Assembly: GCA_009760885.1 (NCBI GenBank) | Contig: CM019713.1 | Coordinates: forward strand, 4,705,531-4,769,530 | Origin: Achatina immaculata | Lineage: Eukaryota > Mollusca > Gastropoda > Stylommatophora > Achatinidae | Reading direction: 5' to 3' | DNA: 64,000 nucleotides | Shown: positions 44,387 to 55,600 of the stretch, one piece after another | How the letters are laid out: each line of letters opens with the position of its first letter | How positions within the stretch are numbered: the stretch's first letter is position 1 | Made by a program: the position numbers and the translations under genes | Notes under the pieces: model-generated | Database searches by the model: none | Told to the model about the DNA's origin: nothing | Seen by the model: the letters and a program-made list of their open reading frames with translations, nothing else

Positions 44387-45849
44387 CTACTGGACAAAAG
44401 TTAAGGGCTGGTCATTAATTTCAAGCATATGTTTATTTTGATTGCCGTACTAAAACTGTAAATAAATTTATTGTAGAATCTTGATTAAACTGCATTCTCA
44501 GGCAGTCCTCTATGCGGCTGGGGCATAAGCAACACCAACTGTTCATCACAACCAGTGTAAAAATCACGTGCGGTAGCATCATCCTAGACAAAATGTTAGG
44601 GCATTTTTAAGTGTCAGCATGACCCAGCAGGAAACTAAATCGTGCTGATTTGTGCAGCATGTGCAAGAGGCATCCTTGTGAACTCTTCTCACCTTTCAAT
44701 CATTTTTATTAAAGCGGTTCAGGGGTATTTTTGTCATTTGAAAAACACCATGACACTGCAAAGGTGTTTTAGCACCTTTGAGCGTCATCGAGTCATAACC
44801 TTGGCTGAAAGCGGTTTATCTGGCAGTGAAGTTGCATGGTGTTCAGGGATGTCCCATTCTACCATCCAAAAATATTTTGAGCAATTTCGCACAACCGGAG
44901 GAGTAGAAGACCAGCATCATTCAGACCGACCTCGTTGTATGAGTAGACAAGATGACAATTCACAGGCATTTAAGAGAATCTGGGCTGGCTTCACGACAAC
45001 CAGCAATAAGAATATCTCTTACTCCAGTTCACAGCAGAGCTAGAGTTGCCTGGTGCCGGCAGCACATCTCCGTTGGACGAGGTGCCAGCGGGATGAAATT
45101 CATTTCACGGATGAATCCCGCTTCAATATGTCCTTCAATGATGGCAGAATCCGTGTTTGGAGAAGGCCAGGGGAACGGCTCCATGATGTTACTATCCAAG
45201 AGATGGATCGTTACGGAAGGGGATCAATCATGGTCTGTGGTGGCATCAGCAGGCATGGCAGGACTCCCCTCCATGTCAACCACATCACCCTAACCGCTCA
45301 GTGATACCTGAATGAAAATCTGCAACCCACTGTCCAGCCTACCTTGCAAGCCATGGGTGTAGGGGCAATCCTACAAGACAGTAACACAAGACCACTTTGG
45401 GGCCATGTCATAGAAGATTTTCTTCAACAGCAAAGGATCATTAGAATCGATTGGCCAGCTCGGTCGGCCGATCAAATCATCCTCCACCTGTTGATGTCAC
45501 CCAGCTGATCCTTTTCCTTCAACAAGAGTGGCAGGCCATGCTGCAGAATGTCCTAACAACCCTGGTTAACTCAATGACGCAACCGTGTGTTGAATGTCTG
45601 GCAGCAAACAGTGGCCACATGCAATACTGACATGTCTGTTGTTTGAATACCATTCTTGTGAATTTCTGGACGAGGGGTGAGTGATTTCATCAGCTTGCTG
45701 TAAGCGTATTCCTATTCACAAATGAAATGATTGAATTTGTTAAGTTTTAAATGCCGTTTTCTTTGGTACTAATGGGTTGTTTGTTAGTCAGTTGATTTTG
45801 TTTTTGTAAGAATTGACAAAAAAACCGATCCTTAACTTTTGTCCAGTAG
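44387..45849 (+). mobile_element. Tc1-like transposon, full length, decayed
   Basis: 1463 bp between TA target duplications (44385-44386; 45850-45851). Inverted repeats begin CTACTGGACAAAAGTTAAGG on both ends (20/20), then diverge. Transposase coding on plus in broken frames: TFERHRVITLAESGLSGSEV near 44780 (HTH), MSHSTIQKYFEQFRTTGGVE near 44855 then DQHHSDRPR, RVAWCRQHI near 45047, EIHFTDESRFNMSFNDGRIR near 45093 (first catalytic D), GRGSIMVCGGISRHGRTPLH near 45213, LQDSNTRPLWGHVIEDFLQQ near 45375 (second D), WPARSADQI near 45450, where the third-acidic block NPIEHLW is destroyed. Stops and indels make it inactive. ~1.4-1.5 kb is typical for Tc1. Confidence 0.95.
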
Positions 45850-45851
45850 TA

Positions 45852-46728
45852 ATATGTATGAATCACAACATGTTAAGTAAAGCATCATACCGTAATAACT
45901 TTTCAATGGTACATAAAAATGTACATGCACATACTGTATTCACATCCACACACATATATTCTTTATTCACATGTAATATGCATGTTTAGGGGCCATGATC
46001 TATAGATTTTAATGAAAAATCTCATAAGTTAAAAAGTTCACCAGTAGCAGGACAATGGAAAACAGGAAACAGACAATCAAGTATGCTGGTCCAGAAAGAA
46101 ACTGTTTTACTGCATGTTTACCCTAAACTGCATCTTACTGTTTTCTTAAGAAAATATATCCATACATACTTGACTGTAAGTACAAATGGCTGTAACTCAG
46201 TCGGTTGTAAATCGGTCCACGACTGTATGGAAGAAAGTTACTGGAAACTGACTGGTCATTTATTTCAAAAGACCCAACACCACTGCTTGAAAGCAGCAAT
46301 GAAATGGACACCAGAAAGTAAGAGGAAGGTAAACCTGGAAAGGACTTTTGAAACCAAGATGGATGTCATGTGACATGCTGCATGCAGACTAAAGTATACA
46401 AAAAAATTCACTACAACCTCAGTTAACATCACAAAGCATACTGGATGATGGCTGCTGCATCATAGATACAGACAGAACTTTTCTTTCTTTCACGGTCATC
46501 TTGAAGAAAGGAGGTGACTACTTTGTGTAACAGTTCAAAGCTAGTCTATATCTGCACCATTCAGCCCAGTATATCCATCTTCAGCATGGCTTATTTTTAA
46601 AACCAGACTTGCCTTCCCATCTGATCCATATTCACTTGACCAGAGGAACCACTGGGAGGTGGCATAGGGTCTATAACATGAGAACAGATACATTAGTCAC
46701 AAATGCAGACATAAGTGCAGACAACAAC
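45852..46728. other. No recognisable feature
   Basis: No coding signature in the short ORFs, no recognised repeat. Confidence 0.45.
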
Positions 46729-46729
46729 A

Positions 46730-47535
46730 GAGTAACCACTAGGGATGTGGCCAGACGTAAGTGCAGACAAAAAAAGAGTAACCACTAGAGATGTGGCCAG
46801 AAGTAAGTGCAGACAACATAAGAGTAACCACTAGGAATGTGGCCACACATAAGTGCAGATAACAACAGTAACCACTAGGGATGTGGCCACACATAAGTGC
46901 AGATAACAAGAGAGTAACCAGTAGGATGTGGCCACACATAAGTGCAGAGAACAACAGAGTAACCACTAAGGATGTGGCCAGACATAAGTGCAGACAACAA
47001 CAGAGTAACCACTAGGGATGTGGCCAGACGTAAGTGCAGACAAAAAAAGAGTAACCACTAGAGATGTGGCCAGAAGTAAGTGCAGACAACATAAGAGTAA
47101 CCACTAGGAATGTGGCCACACATAAGTGCAGATAACAACAGTAACCACTAGGGATGTGGCCACACATAAGTGCAGATAACAAGAGAGTAACCAGTAGGAT
47201 GTGGCCACACATAAGTGCAGAGAACAACAGAGTAACCACTAAGGATGTGGCCACACATAAGTGCAGACAACATAAGAGTAACCACTAGGGATGTGGCCAC
47301 ACATAAGTGCAGATAACAAAAGAGTAACCACTAGGGATGTGGCCACACATAAGTGCAGACAACATAAGAGTAACCACTAGGGATGTGGCCACACATAAGT
47401 GCAGATAACAAAAGAGTAACCACTAGGGATGTGGCCACACATAAGTGCAGATAACAAAAGAGTAACCACTAGGGATGTGGCCACACATAAGTGCACATAA
47501 CAAAAGAGTAACCACTAGGGATGTGGCCACACTTG
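46730..47535. repeat. ~46-bp minisatellite, ~17 copies, with a 273-bp higher-order duplication
   Basis: The unit is GTAACCACTAGGGATGTGGC then CACACATAAGTGCAGATAACAAAAGA. The block 46744-46983 is identical by eye to 47017-47256 (offset 273 bp, six basic units), including private variants (GACGTAAGTG, a 7-A run, a 3-bp deletion). Confidence 0.93.
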
Positions 47536-48039
47536 TAACAGCCCTTCATGAGCAAAAACCTAAACTCAGAAGCACCATCAGCAATGAGAACAACACAATC
47601 TTTAGGTACATCACCCACAGCAAGCACACACACAGACTCACCACACACCATTAAGAAAAAAAAAAGAACATACTGCAGCCCCTGAAGCAAATAATAAAGG
47701 GAAAACTACACACCATCTGTGGAAATGTTGCACATAAAAATATCTCTTCAAAACGTCTCCTGCCACAAAATGCCCTACACTCACTGTAACTTGAGACTTA
47801 GCTGCAACAGAAGCAGTGGATGTAATACGGATTAAAAAACAAACAACTTGTAGCTTACAACAAATTCACAGACATTATAATTCATGAAATGTCACAGCAA
47901 TTAATAATTATAATGAGAGAGAAGATATCACAGACAGGCAAATTTTCATTTGTTTTTTTTTTTTCTTCTTTTCCTTCTAGCATAACACAAAAATTTATAT
48001 TACACAAAGCTGATGTTCTTAACTGCAGGCCCCCCCCAA
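47536..48039. other. No recognisable feature
   Basis: AT-rich with an A run and a T run. Nothing recognised. Confidence 0.4.
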
Positions 48040-48375
48040 GGGTTGTCTAATATGTCCTCATACTCCTTTTACAATGCCCTACAAATTGCCTAATATGTCC
48101 ACGTACCCCTTTTACAATGCCCTACAAATTGCCTAATATGTCCACGTACTCCTTTTACAATGCCCTACAAATTGTCTAATATGTCCACGTACCCCTTTTA
48201 CAATGCCCTACATATTGCCTAGTATGTCCACGTACCCCTTTTACATTGCCCTACAAATTGCCTAATATGTCTACATACCTCTGGTACAATGCCCTACAAA
48301 TTGTCGATTACATCCACACACCCTACAGATTGTTTAATATGTTCATATACCCCTTATGCAATGCTCAATCTGCAT
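48040..48375. repeat. 43-bp minisatellite, ~7 copies
   Basis: The unit is ATGTCCACGTACCCCTTTTA then CAATGCCCTACAAATTGCCTAAT. The last two copies are shortened and diverged. Confidence 0.92.
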
Positions 48376-49351
48376 GTCCATACTCCCTCTGCCAGATTGT
48401 GGAAAACATCACTGGTAAGTTCTATGACTTCAAAAGATGCCAAAAGCTTGGCTATTCTTTACATAAGGTCAGCTAGGAATACTTGAAAGAAAATTCTAAT
48501 CTAACAATTTTTCTTCTATTCTTCGGTGATGAAGTCCCATACTCCCATCATTTAGTTCTTCTTAAGAATCTCTGCTATAAAGCATCTTTAATCTTAATTA
48601 ATGCATTGCATATATAACCGTTAACGTATCAAGGAAAAGAATATGTTAATGAAAAAAAATTAGATCAAAACATATGGAACCATGCCAAAGCATACAGATA
48701 AATTGAGGAAAAAAAAAAAACTGAAAAATTTCCTAACGCCGAACACTATCCTATGCTGCTAATTTCTACATTCATAAAACATTTTTCCAGAAAAATTAAA
48801 CTTCTGGAGCAAAAAAGAATTATCAGGATAAAAATAATCTCATTGTTTTAAAATCGGTTAACATAACATTTTCGAAAAAAAAAAGCATGAACAACATGTG
48901 AATGTAATTAAAAAACAATATGTAGTTATGGCGTTTACAAAAACAAAAAAAAAAACAAAACAAAAAAAAAACGGCAAGAAGCACCATTTTGTTTCTTGTT
49001 ACAACTTTGAAGCAACACTTTCAACAGAACAAGACAAAGAATATCAGGTGACAGAATCCTCACAGCAAACTAGATTCAGATACAAAGCCCGTGAACTTAC
49101 TACCATCAAACTTCAGCTAACGCAGATGTAAAAACTGGTACCTGGCATGTTTGTGTTTGGGGGAAAATGCCTCTGAAATTAGAGAATACCTGCCTGCTAC
49201 ATAAGGCTTACTAGCATGCACACACTTGTCTGCATATTAAGAGATAAACAAATCTGACATAAAAATCAGTTTGACTTTGCTACAGTTTATATCAGGGTAA
49301 CGCACAAAATAAAAGTGTTGCCTCACACCCACGAATATGTCTTGAATAACT
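48376..49351 (-). other. Downstream flank of TBC1D7, probable 3' UTR in part
   Basis: AT-rich sequence 3' (minus sense) of the TBC1D7 stop. I see no AATAAA close enough to place the poly-A site, and no other feature. Confidence 0.4.
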
Positions 49352-49645
49352 TTAAGCTCCGGGTTTATCACTTGAGCCTGGTGACTTCCGTGTAATCTCT
49401 TTCATTACCGATTTATTGTCGACAATGCTCTTTACCACCTTCTCATTGGTGGAAGCACTCTCAAAAGATCCTTGTCGGCTTGGCTTCAGAGAGCCAGAGT
49501 TCCTGCGACCTTCTGTGTGAGACTTTGCTGAGCTTCTGCCATTTTCACTGGCTGGAGAATCTGGCTTGCTTGGGATCTGCCCTGCATACTTGTGCAGAAG
49601 GTCTATGGCTTCATTCACAATTGTGTCCCCACAGTCCTCAGGTAT
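49352..49645 (-). CDS. TBC1D7: TBC1D7 coding exon 6 with extended C-terminal tail
   Basis: Acceptor TTTCTCTCACAAAG|ATACCTG. IPEDCGDTIVNEAIDLLHKY matches the usual TBC1D7 terminus; translation then continues for about 74 residues of low-complexity Ser/Lys/Arg/Glu sequence to TAA at 49354-49352. RRNS and SRQGS are candidate basophilic kinase sites (inference). Confidence 0.9.
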   Translation of the reverse strand: MPEDCGDTIVNEAIDLLHKYAGQIPSKPDSPASENGRSSAKSHTEGRRNSGSLKPSRQGSFESASTNEKVVKSIVDNKSVMKEITRKSPGSSDKPGA

Positions 49646-52600
49646 CTTTGTGAGAGAAAGTTTATTGATATGATTAACTTCACTTCAAGGTAACCCATAG
49701 ACTAAAGTACTGGAAGAGTACTCCCTATACTATACAATATATGCTACTGCTCTTAAAAAAGCAGTGCTCCGCCATAAAAATAATGCTGAATCTCTCCAAG
49801 CATTAAACCAAAAGAAAAGAACAACTGTTCTTGTTCGGTCTCCCTGAAACTATGAGCAGGGAGATCTTTTCAGTGAAAGTGTTGAAGCACAAGCATCATG
49901 CCAGACTTGGAGCTGGTTATTGCATCTAGTTCCCCAGACTCTGAGTGGAGCAATGCTTCTTTAGCAGACTCCACCACAATGGGGACAAGAGATCCTGGAT
50001 TAATCAGACTGAGCTTGTTACTGAGGGCACCAAAGGAGAGGTGGGACATGGTCTTGACTGGATATGGTTTGCCAACTCTGACCACTGTACTGCATGTCCA
50101 CAAGTACTTCTTGGCTGCAGTTTCATGTTTGTTCCTTCATGTCTTGGCTGTGCAGAAGGATGACAACACTGGTCTTAGGCAGACTCTCTTAAAGGAAAGA
50201 GTGCCACTCACAGTCTAGAAGACTCCCACTGAACCAGTATCATCTTACATTTTAAAAACATCACCAAATAATCTGCACTGCACTATACTGTTGATCCTAT
50301 GTGCCATTGGCTTCAGCTTCAATAATCATTTTTATCAGATCTGCATCCTTATTTCTGCAGCAGGGCAGAAGGTCAATGTTTCCCATCTTTCACTCTACCA
50401 GACTTGACAGACAATGTCTGCAGACCTTCTCTCCTGCCATAAATCTTTGCATCACAAGAAAGAGTTAATTCTTGGAGAGTGGACATACAAATTAAATGAG
50501 GCAGAATGTAGGTTGTCAATGTCACAAGATTTATATGCTACTGTGAACAGAGTCCATTGCAGCAGATGCTCTGATCTTGAAATATGGGGCCTAAAGTCTA
50601 ATGGAGAGTATGTTACAGTGACTCACCACAACTCCCAGTATCAGTCCAAGGGGCTGCCTTCACCCCAAGGCTACCCTTTAGGGCAGTTGCTGTTTTCACA
50701 CTGGAACCCAGGCCACCCTATAAGGCTTCTGATTTGATTCGTTGAAAACTCGATGCAACTTTTCATTTAGCCAACCAGAACTCTTCTACTCCAAAGTTAA
50801 GCCGGAGATGAAAGGAAATCAAGAAGTGGATCGATTTGAGTGTAAATTTTTCAAGTTTTTTCGAGGTTGGTTGGTAGAATGGTCATACTGATCGACTAGA
50901 CCTAGCTTACTAAATGTGTTTTTCACATCTGTAGACCTGTTAGATTTATTGGATATCAAAAGAATCCACAATTATCGATGTTTCTATACCGATATATGTA
51001 TTCTGCATTGGATTCTGGCACATATCAGGTATGTAAAACTTTGATTTTAGTGCTCAGCCCTAAAAAATATTTTTAGCGCCAAAAAATCTTTTCAGAACAG
51101 TTGTTTTTTTTCTATTCTTTGTTTTTTTAAAATGATAAATAACTTCATTTATGGAATCTTCTTTATTTCCACTTATTTTAATATGAGATACACACGTGTT
51201 GATGAAGGAGTTTGTTACAATGAATTTTATAAAGGTACCCCCTAATATGAAAACACCCGCTCGGCCATGTAACATCTGCATTGGTACCAATGTAACGTCC
51301 GTGTTTTTTTAAGTGGTATCGAAAGAGTTAACTCAAAATCCAGCAAATTAGATCTTCCACACACACTTGCACTCAGATCCTGCTTTGCTACTTTAGTAAT
51401 CTGAAGAAAAACACACCTGTTTTAAATAGCTGACCATATCACCTGCAGACTGCATTGCTAACAAGGGGCGTCTCAAGATAAGAAAGATAGCCACTGCTAC
51501 ATATATTAAAATATGACCTGAACCTCCAAGGATACGATCCCATATCCTGCGGAAGTGAATTAACAAAGGTGTCACAAAAAAGTAAATTCAGGACAGACAT
51601 GCATATGATAAATATCTATTCTGTCATGTACTTGTCAGTTTTATAGTGAAGTTCAATTTATATCATTTCCTACTTCACCTGGCTCTTCTTCCCTCTATTT
51701 TTCTTGTTGTTAAAATATTTTCAATATATGAGAGAAAATTAATAAATAAGTTGCAAATCCACCACAGACTGAAAACAACTGAAAATTCACTGATCATTTT
51801 TTGTTGGCATTCTGCAGCACCAACTGGCGCCAAATAAAGAACTAAAGCTATATCCCAGCATGCCATGGTTATTTAACAGCAACTGTTTTAATATGGCGAA
51901 TGTATTACAGCACGTACATGAGGAGACGGCACGGAATTGTGTGTTTTCTGTGAGATAACCTTGAACTTCCTGGTGACTGAGGAGGTGGGGCGTCTCCATT
52001 GCATGGAGGCTACCTCTGACTGTGGTTGAAAGTGGTGGACCCAAGATTCATCCCCAATAACAATTCATCTGATGAAATCCTTCCCCCTGCATGATACCAC
52101 ATGAGGTGCTGCATGAAAATTTTGTTCCTTGTGTGTGGTGCTAAGTGTCCATTACTGAATTTCTTGAATATAGCTATACACAGCATTTCTTCCCACACAC
52201 TTTTCACTGTACACTTCAAGCACTCACTCCGTGCTCAGTTCTTTGGCCCATTGAAAACCGTACAATTCCATGTTGTTCTCATGTACACACACGACACACT
52301 GGCCACATTAAATCAGTTGCTGTTAAATAACCAAGGCATGTTGGGATATAGCTTTGGTCCAAGTTTTGCTACATACCACCAAAATTTTTTAATTTTCAAT
52401 TGTTTTCAGTCTGTGTGGATTTGCGACTTATTTATTGACTTGCCTTTGTATCATATTAACAGCAAAACTTATAGTCTGCAAGAAGGAAAAGTTACAGTCA
52501 TTATTTTTTATGCCATAGTAAAGCAAAACTGTGCAAGCACTGTTATTTGACTTACACACATTGTAACAGGGTAACACCTCCATCCACACAAATATCTGCC

Positions 52601-55600
52601 CTAGGGATCAAAGTCATTTTCACCTGCTTCCCGACGAAAACAATGCCCCCATTTCAAAATAGTACTTTCCACTGTATCAGTTACCCCAAATTTTTAAATT
52701 GTGGCTTTGGGAAGATATAACAATAACAACATACACATACCGCTCCAGTGAGGTATCCGGCAGAACATTAGCAAAGCAAGTATGAAACCAGTCCGTCAAG
52801 GGCAGTTCACTGATGACCTGATGTTCACACAAATGACTATAGAGTTTCTGCCCTTGGTCTTCCTTCTTCAAACACTGCATTGTGTACTCTGGCTATTGAT
52901 AAATAACGACTGGCATTTATTTTCCTTTTATCTGGTTGTTTTATTCATTTTTTTATAATTATGTATTGGACATGAAAGTGTGTAGACTTTTCTATATTTT
53001 AACATGCAATCTTTAGAATATACTTTGCTGTCCTTTTAATCTACACATTCAAAGAAGAAGTCTGTAGGCCACCAATGGTCAACACAGCTATCCAGAACAT
53101 GTTCTCTCATCATCTTGGAACCGCATCAGCCCATTGGTGGCCTACGGATGGGACAAGAACCTCAGGGACCTTTTAGTTCAAAGTCACCTTAAGACAGATG
53201 ACACTTTTTAATGGTACCAGACGTTGTGGACACCATAGATGCAACACTTGCCCATTTGTTGCTGAGCTAGCCAGATCTCCTTCCCTAAGTCCACATTATC
53301 AGTTCAGAAGGGTTTCACTTGCACTTCATGCAATGTTATTTATGCTATTATGTGCAAACATTGTGGTATGAATTATATAGGGGAGACTGGTTTACGCTTA
53401 GGAGATCATTTTCGCCAACATCTTAACGATATTTCTAAGAAGGCCTGGACACTTGTGGCTAAACATTTTTTCTTAGCAACCACAGGGGAAAACAGGACAT
53501 TTCTGTTAGTGCGACCTGCTCTTGTTCTGCTGATGTATGATCTCAGAGGGTCCTAGTACAGCGCCTTATTTTCCAAGCTGGCTGTCTCCACCCAGCAGGA
53601 ATTAACAATGTCTTCAGCTTTCTTTAACTTCTTTAGGTTTCCACCCCCCACCCTTTTTTTTTAACTCTACTTTCTTTCTCCTAGCTTCCCCTCCCTATCG
53701 CCACCTTCTCTTCTTCTCTGGTGACATACTGGGGTTTATAGGGTCTTGTCCTATTCACCAGTTTCACATTTTCTCCCTGCAGGTGTTTATGTTCTTCATC
53801 CATTATCTCTCCACTTCCCCTTTCTCCTCCCCCCCCCCCAACACATTCTCCTCTAGCGACTATCATGTTTCTATTGCCTCCTCCCCCCCCCCCAAACCAT
53901 TTTTCCTTTCTCACCACCTCTTCTTTATGATTGGCTCTATCGGCTTATCCTTTGTGTGGCCCCACATGGTCTCTATGCCTTGTCTAGTGTACACGCATTT
54001 CTATCCATTTCCTACTTCTGGAGGAGGCCATATTAAGATAAGTTTTTTGTTTAGTTATATGTTTTGTCTCATTTGTGTATGTAATCTTCAAAAAAGGCTC
54101 ACACTGAAATACTGGATGTATGTTTTTCATTAATACATTCTCATACTTTCTATTCGTTTTTTTCTCACTTTACTCACTCCCTCTGCCACTTTGTAAAACT
54201 ATATCATACACCTCTAACTATCAACAAAATAATACAACGAATTTATATAACATCAGAAAAACTAAAGGAATTAAGAGAATGAATGTAAGGGTCATTTCAC
54301 TCACAAACTGCCACAAGCTCTTGTACAGGAACTGGCTAATGTAGCGATAAAATCTTGTAGAGATCCAGAACAGGTCAACTTCTGAGCTTACAAGGCTGCT
54401 CACGGCTTGAATGATTGACAGGAAATACTGATTTTTGGAGTCCTGATCCTGGGAAATAAAAGACAAGATAAAAAATGAAAAATGTAATACTTATACTGTG
54501 TGCAGCATGCAAAATCTGACAAAATTTTAGCAGGGCTACAATGTTACAATTAGTGGAATAACAAATTTTTAAAAAAAAGGTAAAATTCTCGCCTCCATGC
54601 CATTTAGGCACACTAGGGATACGATGTCAGGCCCTTACTTCCAAGACCTTCAGTACATGAAAATGTGATGTAGTCACTATCATGCCTGGCCACATTTATC
54701 TTCCTAGATTTCTCTGGTACCCATTTTTAGAGGCTGGGCTGACCCTGGGGCCTCTTTGGTGTGGTTGGACTGCTGGGACTTGAACCCAGTACCACTGGAT
54801 TAGCAGACTTGAGTGAACAGAACAGCAAATATGGCAGACAAATGTATGGACACAAGGTAAGGAAAATATACATAAAGGAAAGTATAGAGGACTTCATTAT
54901 GAAATTTTTGTTCTAACAAAATGTGGTACTAGTTGAGTATCCCTAATTTAAAATACTTGGGATGAAGAATATTTTGGATTTTTCTGGATTCTGAAATACA
55001 TGATATGGTAAACTTGAAGAGAAATGTCAAAAAAAAAAAAACCCAAAAAAATTTAAGATTTTCAGAAAAAATTGCCTTTTTTTAGAAAAAAATCTGACAC
55101 TAAATAACATTTTTAATGATATTTAAACAACACAGATAAGAAAATGCATGGTCACAGACTCTTTAAAGAGAGAAAACTGAAATATTTTGGACACATTAAA
55201 CGTCATGATAATTTAGAGAAGACCGTCTTGGAAGGATACATAATGGGAAAAAGAAAAAGAGGAAGACCAAGACGAAGATGGCTGCAAGACATCGTTGACG
55301 ATCTGGAAATGGATGCAACAGCAGCAGGCCGTCTTGCTCACAACCGAGAGGCCTACGGGAGTGCTGTTTGGGAGACAAAGTTCCGCAAGGGACATGCAAA
55401 TGAATGAATGAATGAACAGACTCTTTGCACTGATAGTGTTTGGTAATCTGTTGAGTCTAACAGCGCGCCACAGTAAAAACAGTGACATAGTGGTTTCCCA
55501 AATGGCTTCCTGCCGCGAGAGTGAAGCTACGGATCTCAGAATGGGGATGTTCAGGAAAGCAATCCTGTCGTGTCTTAGAGCAGGAATTCTCATAGGGTGT

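Noticed and set aside
50414..50737. 107-codon plus-strand ORF inside TBC1D7 intron 5
   Set aside because: No recognisable domain, no splice or start support, opposite to the host gene.
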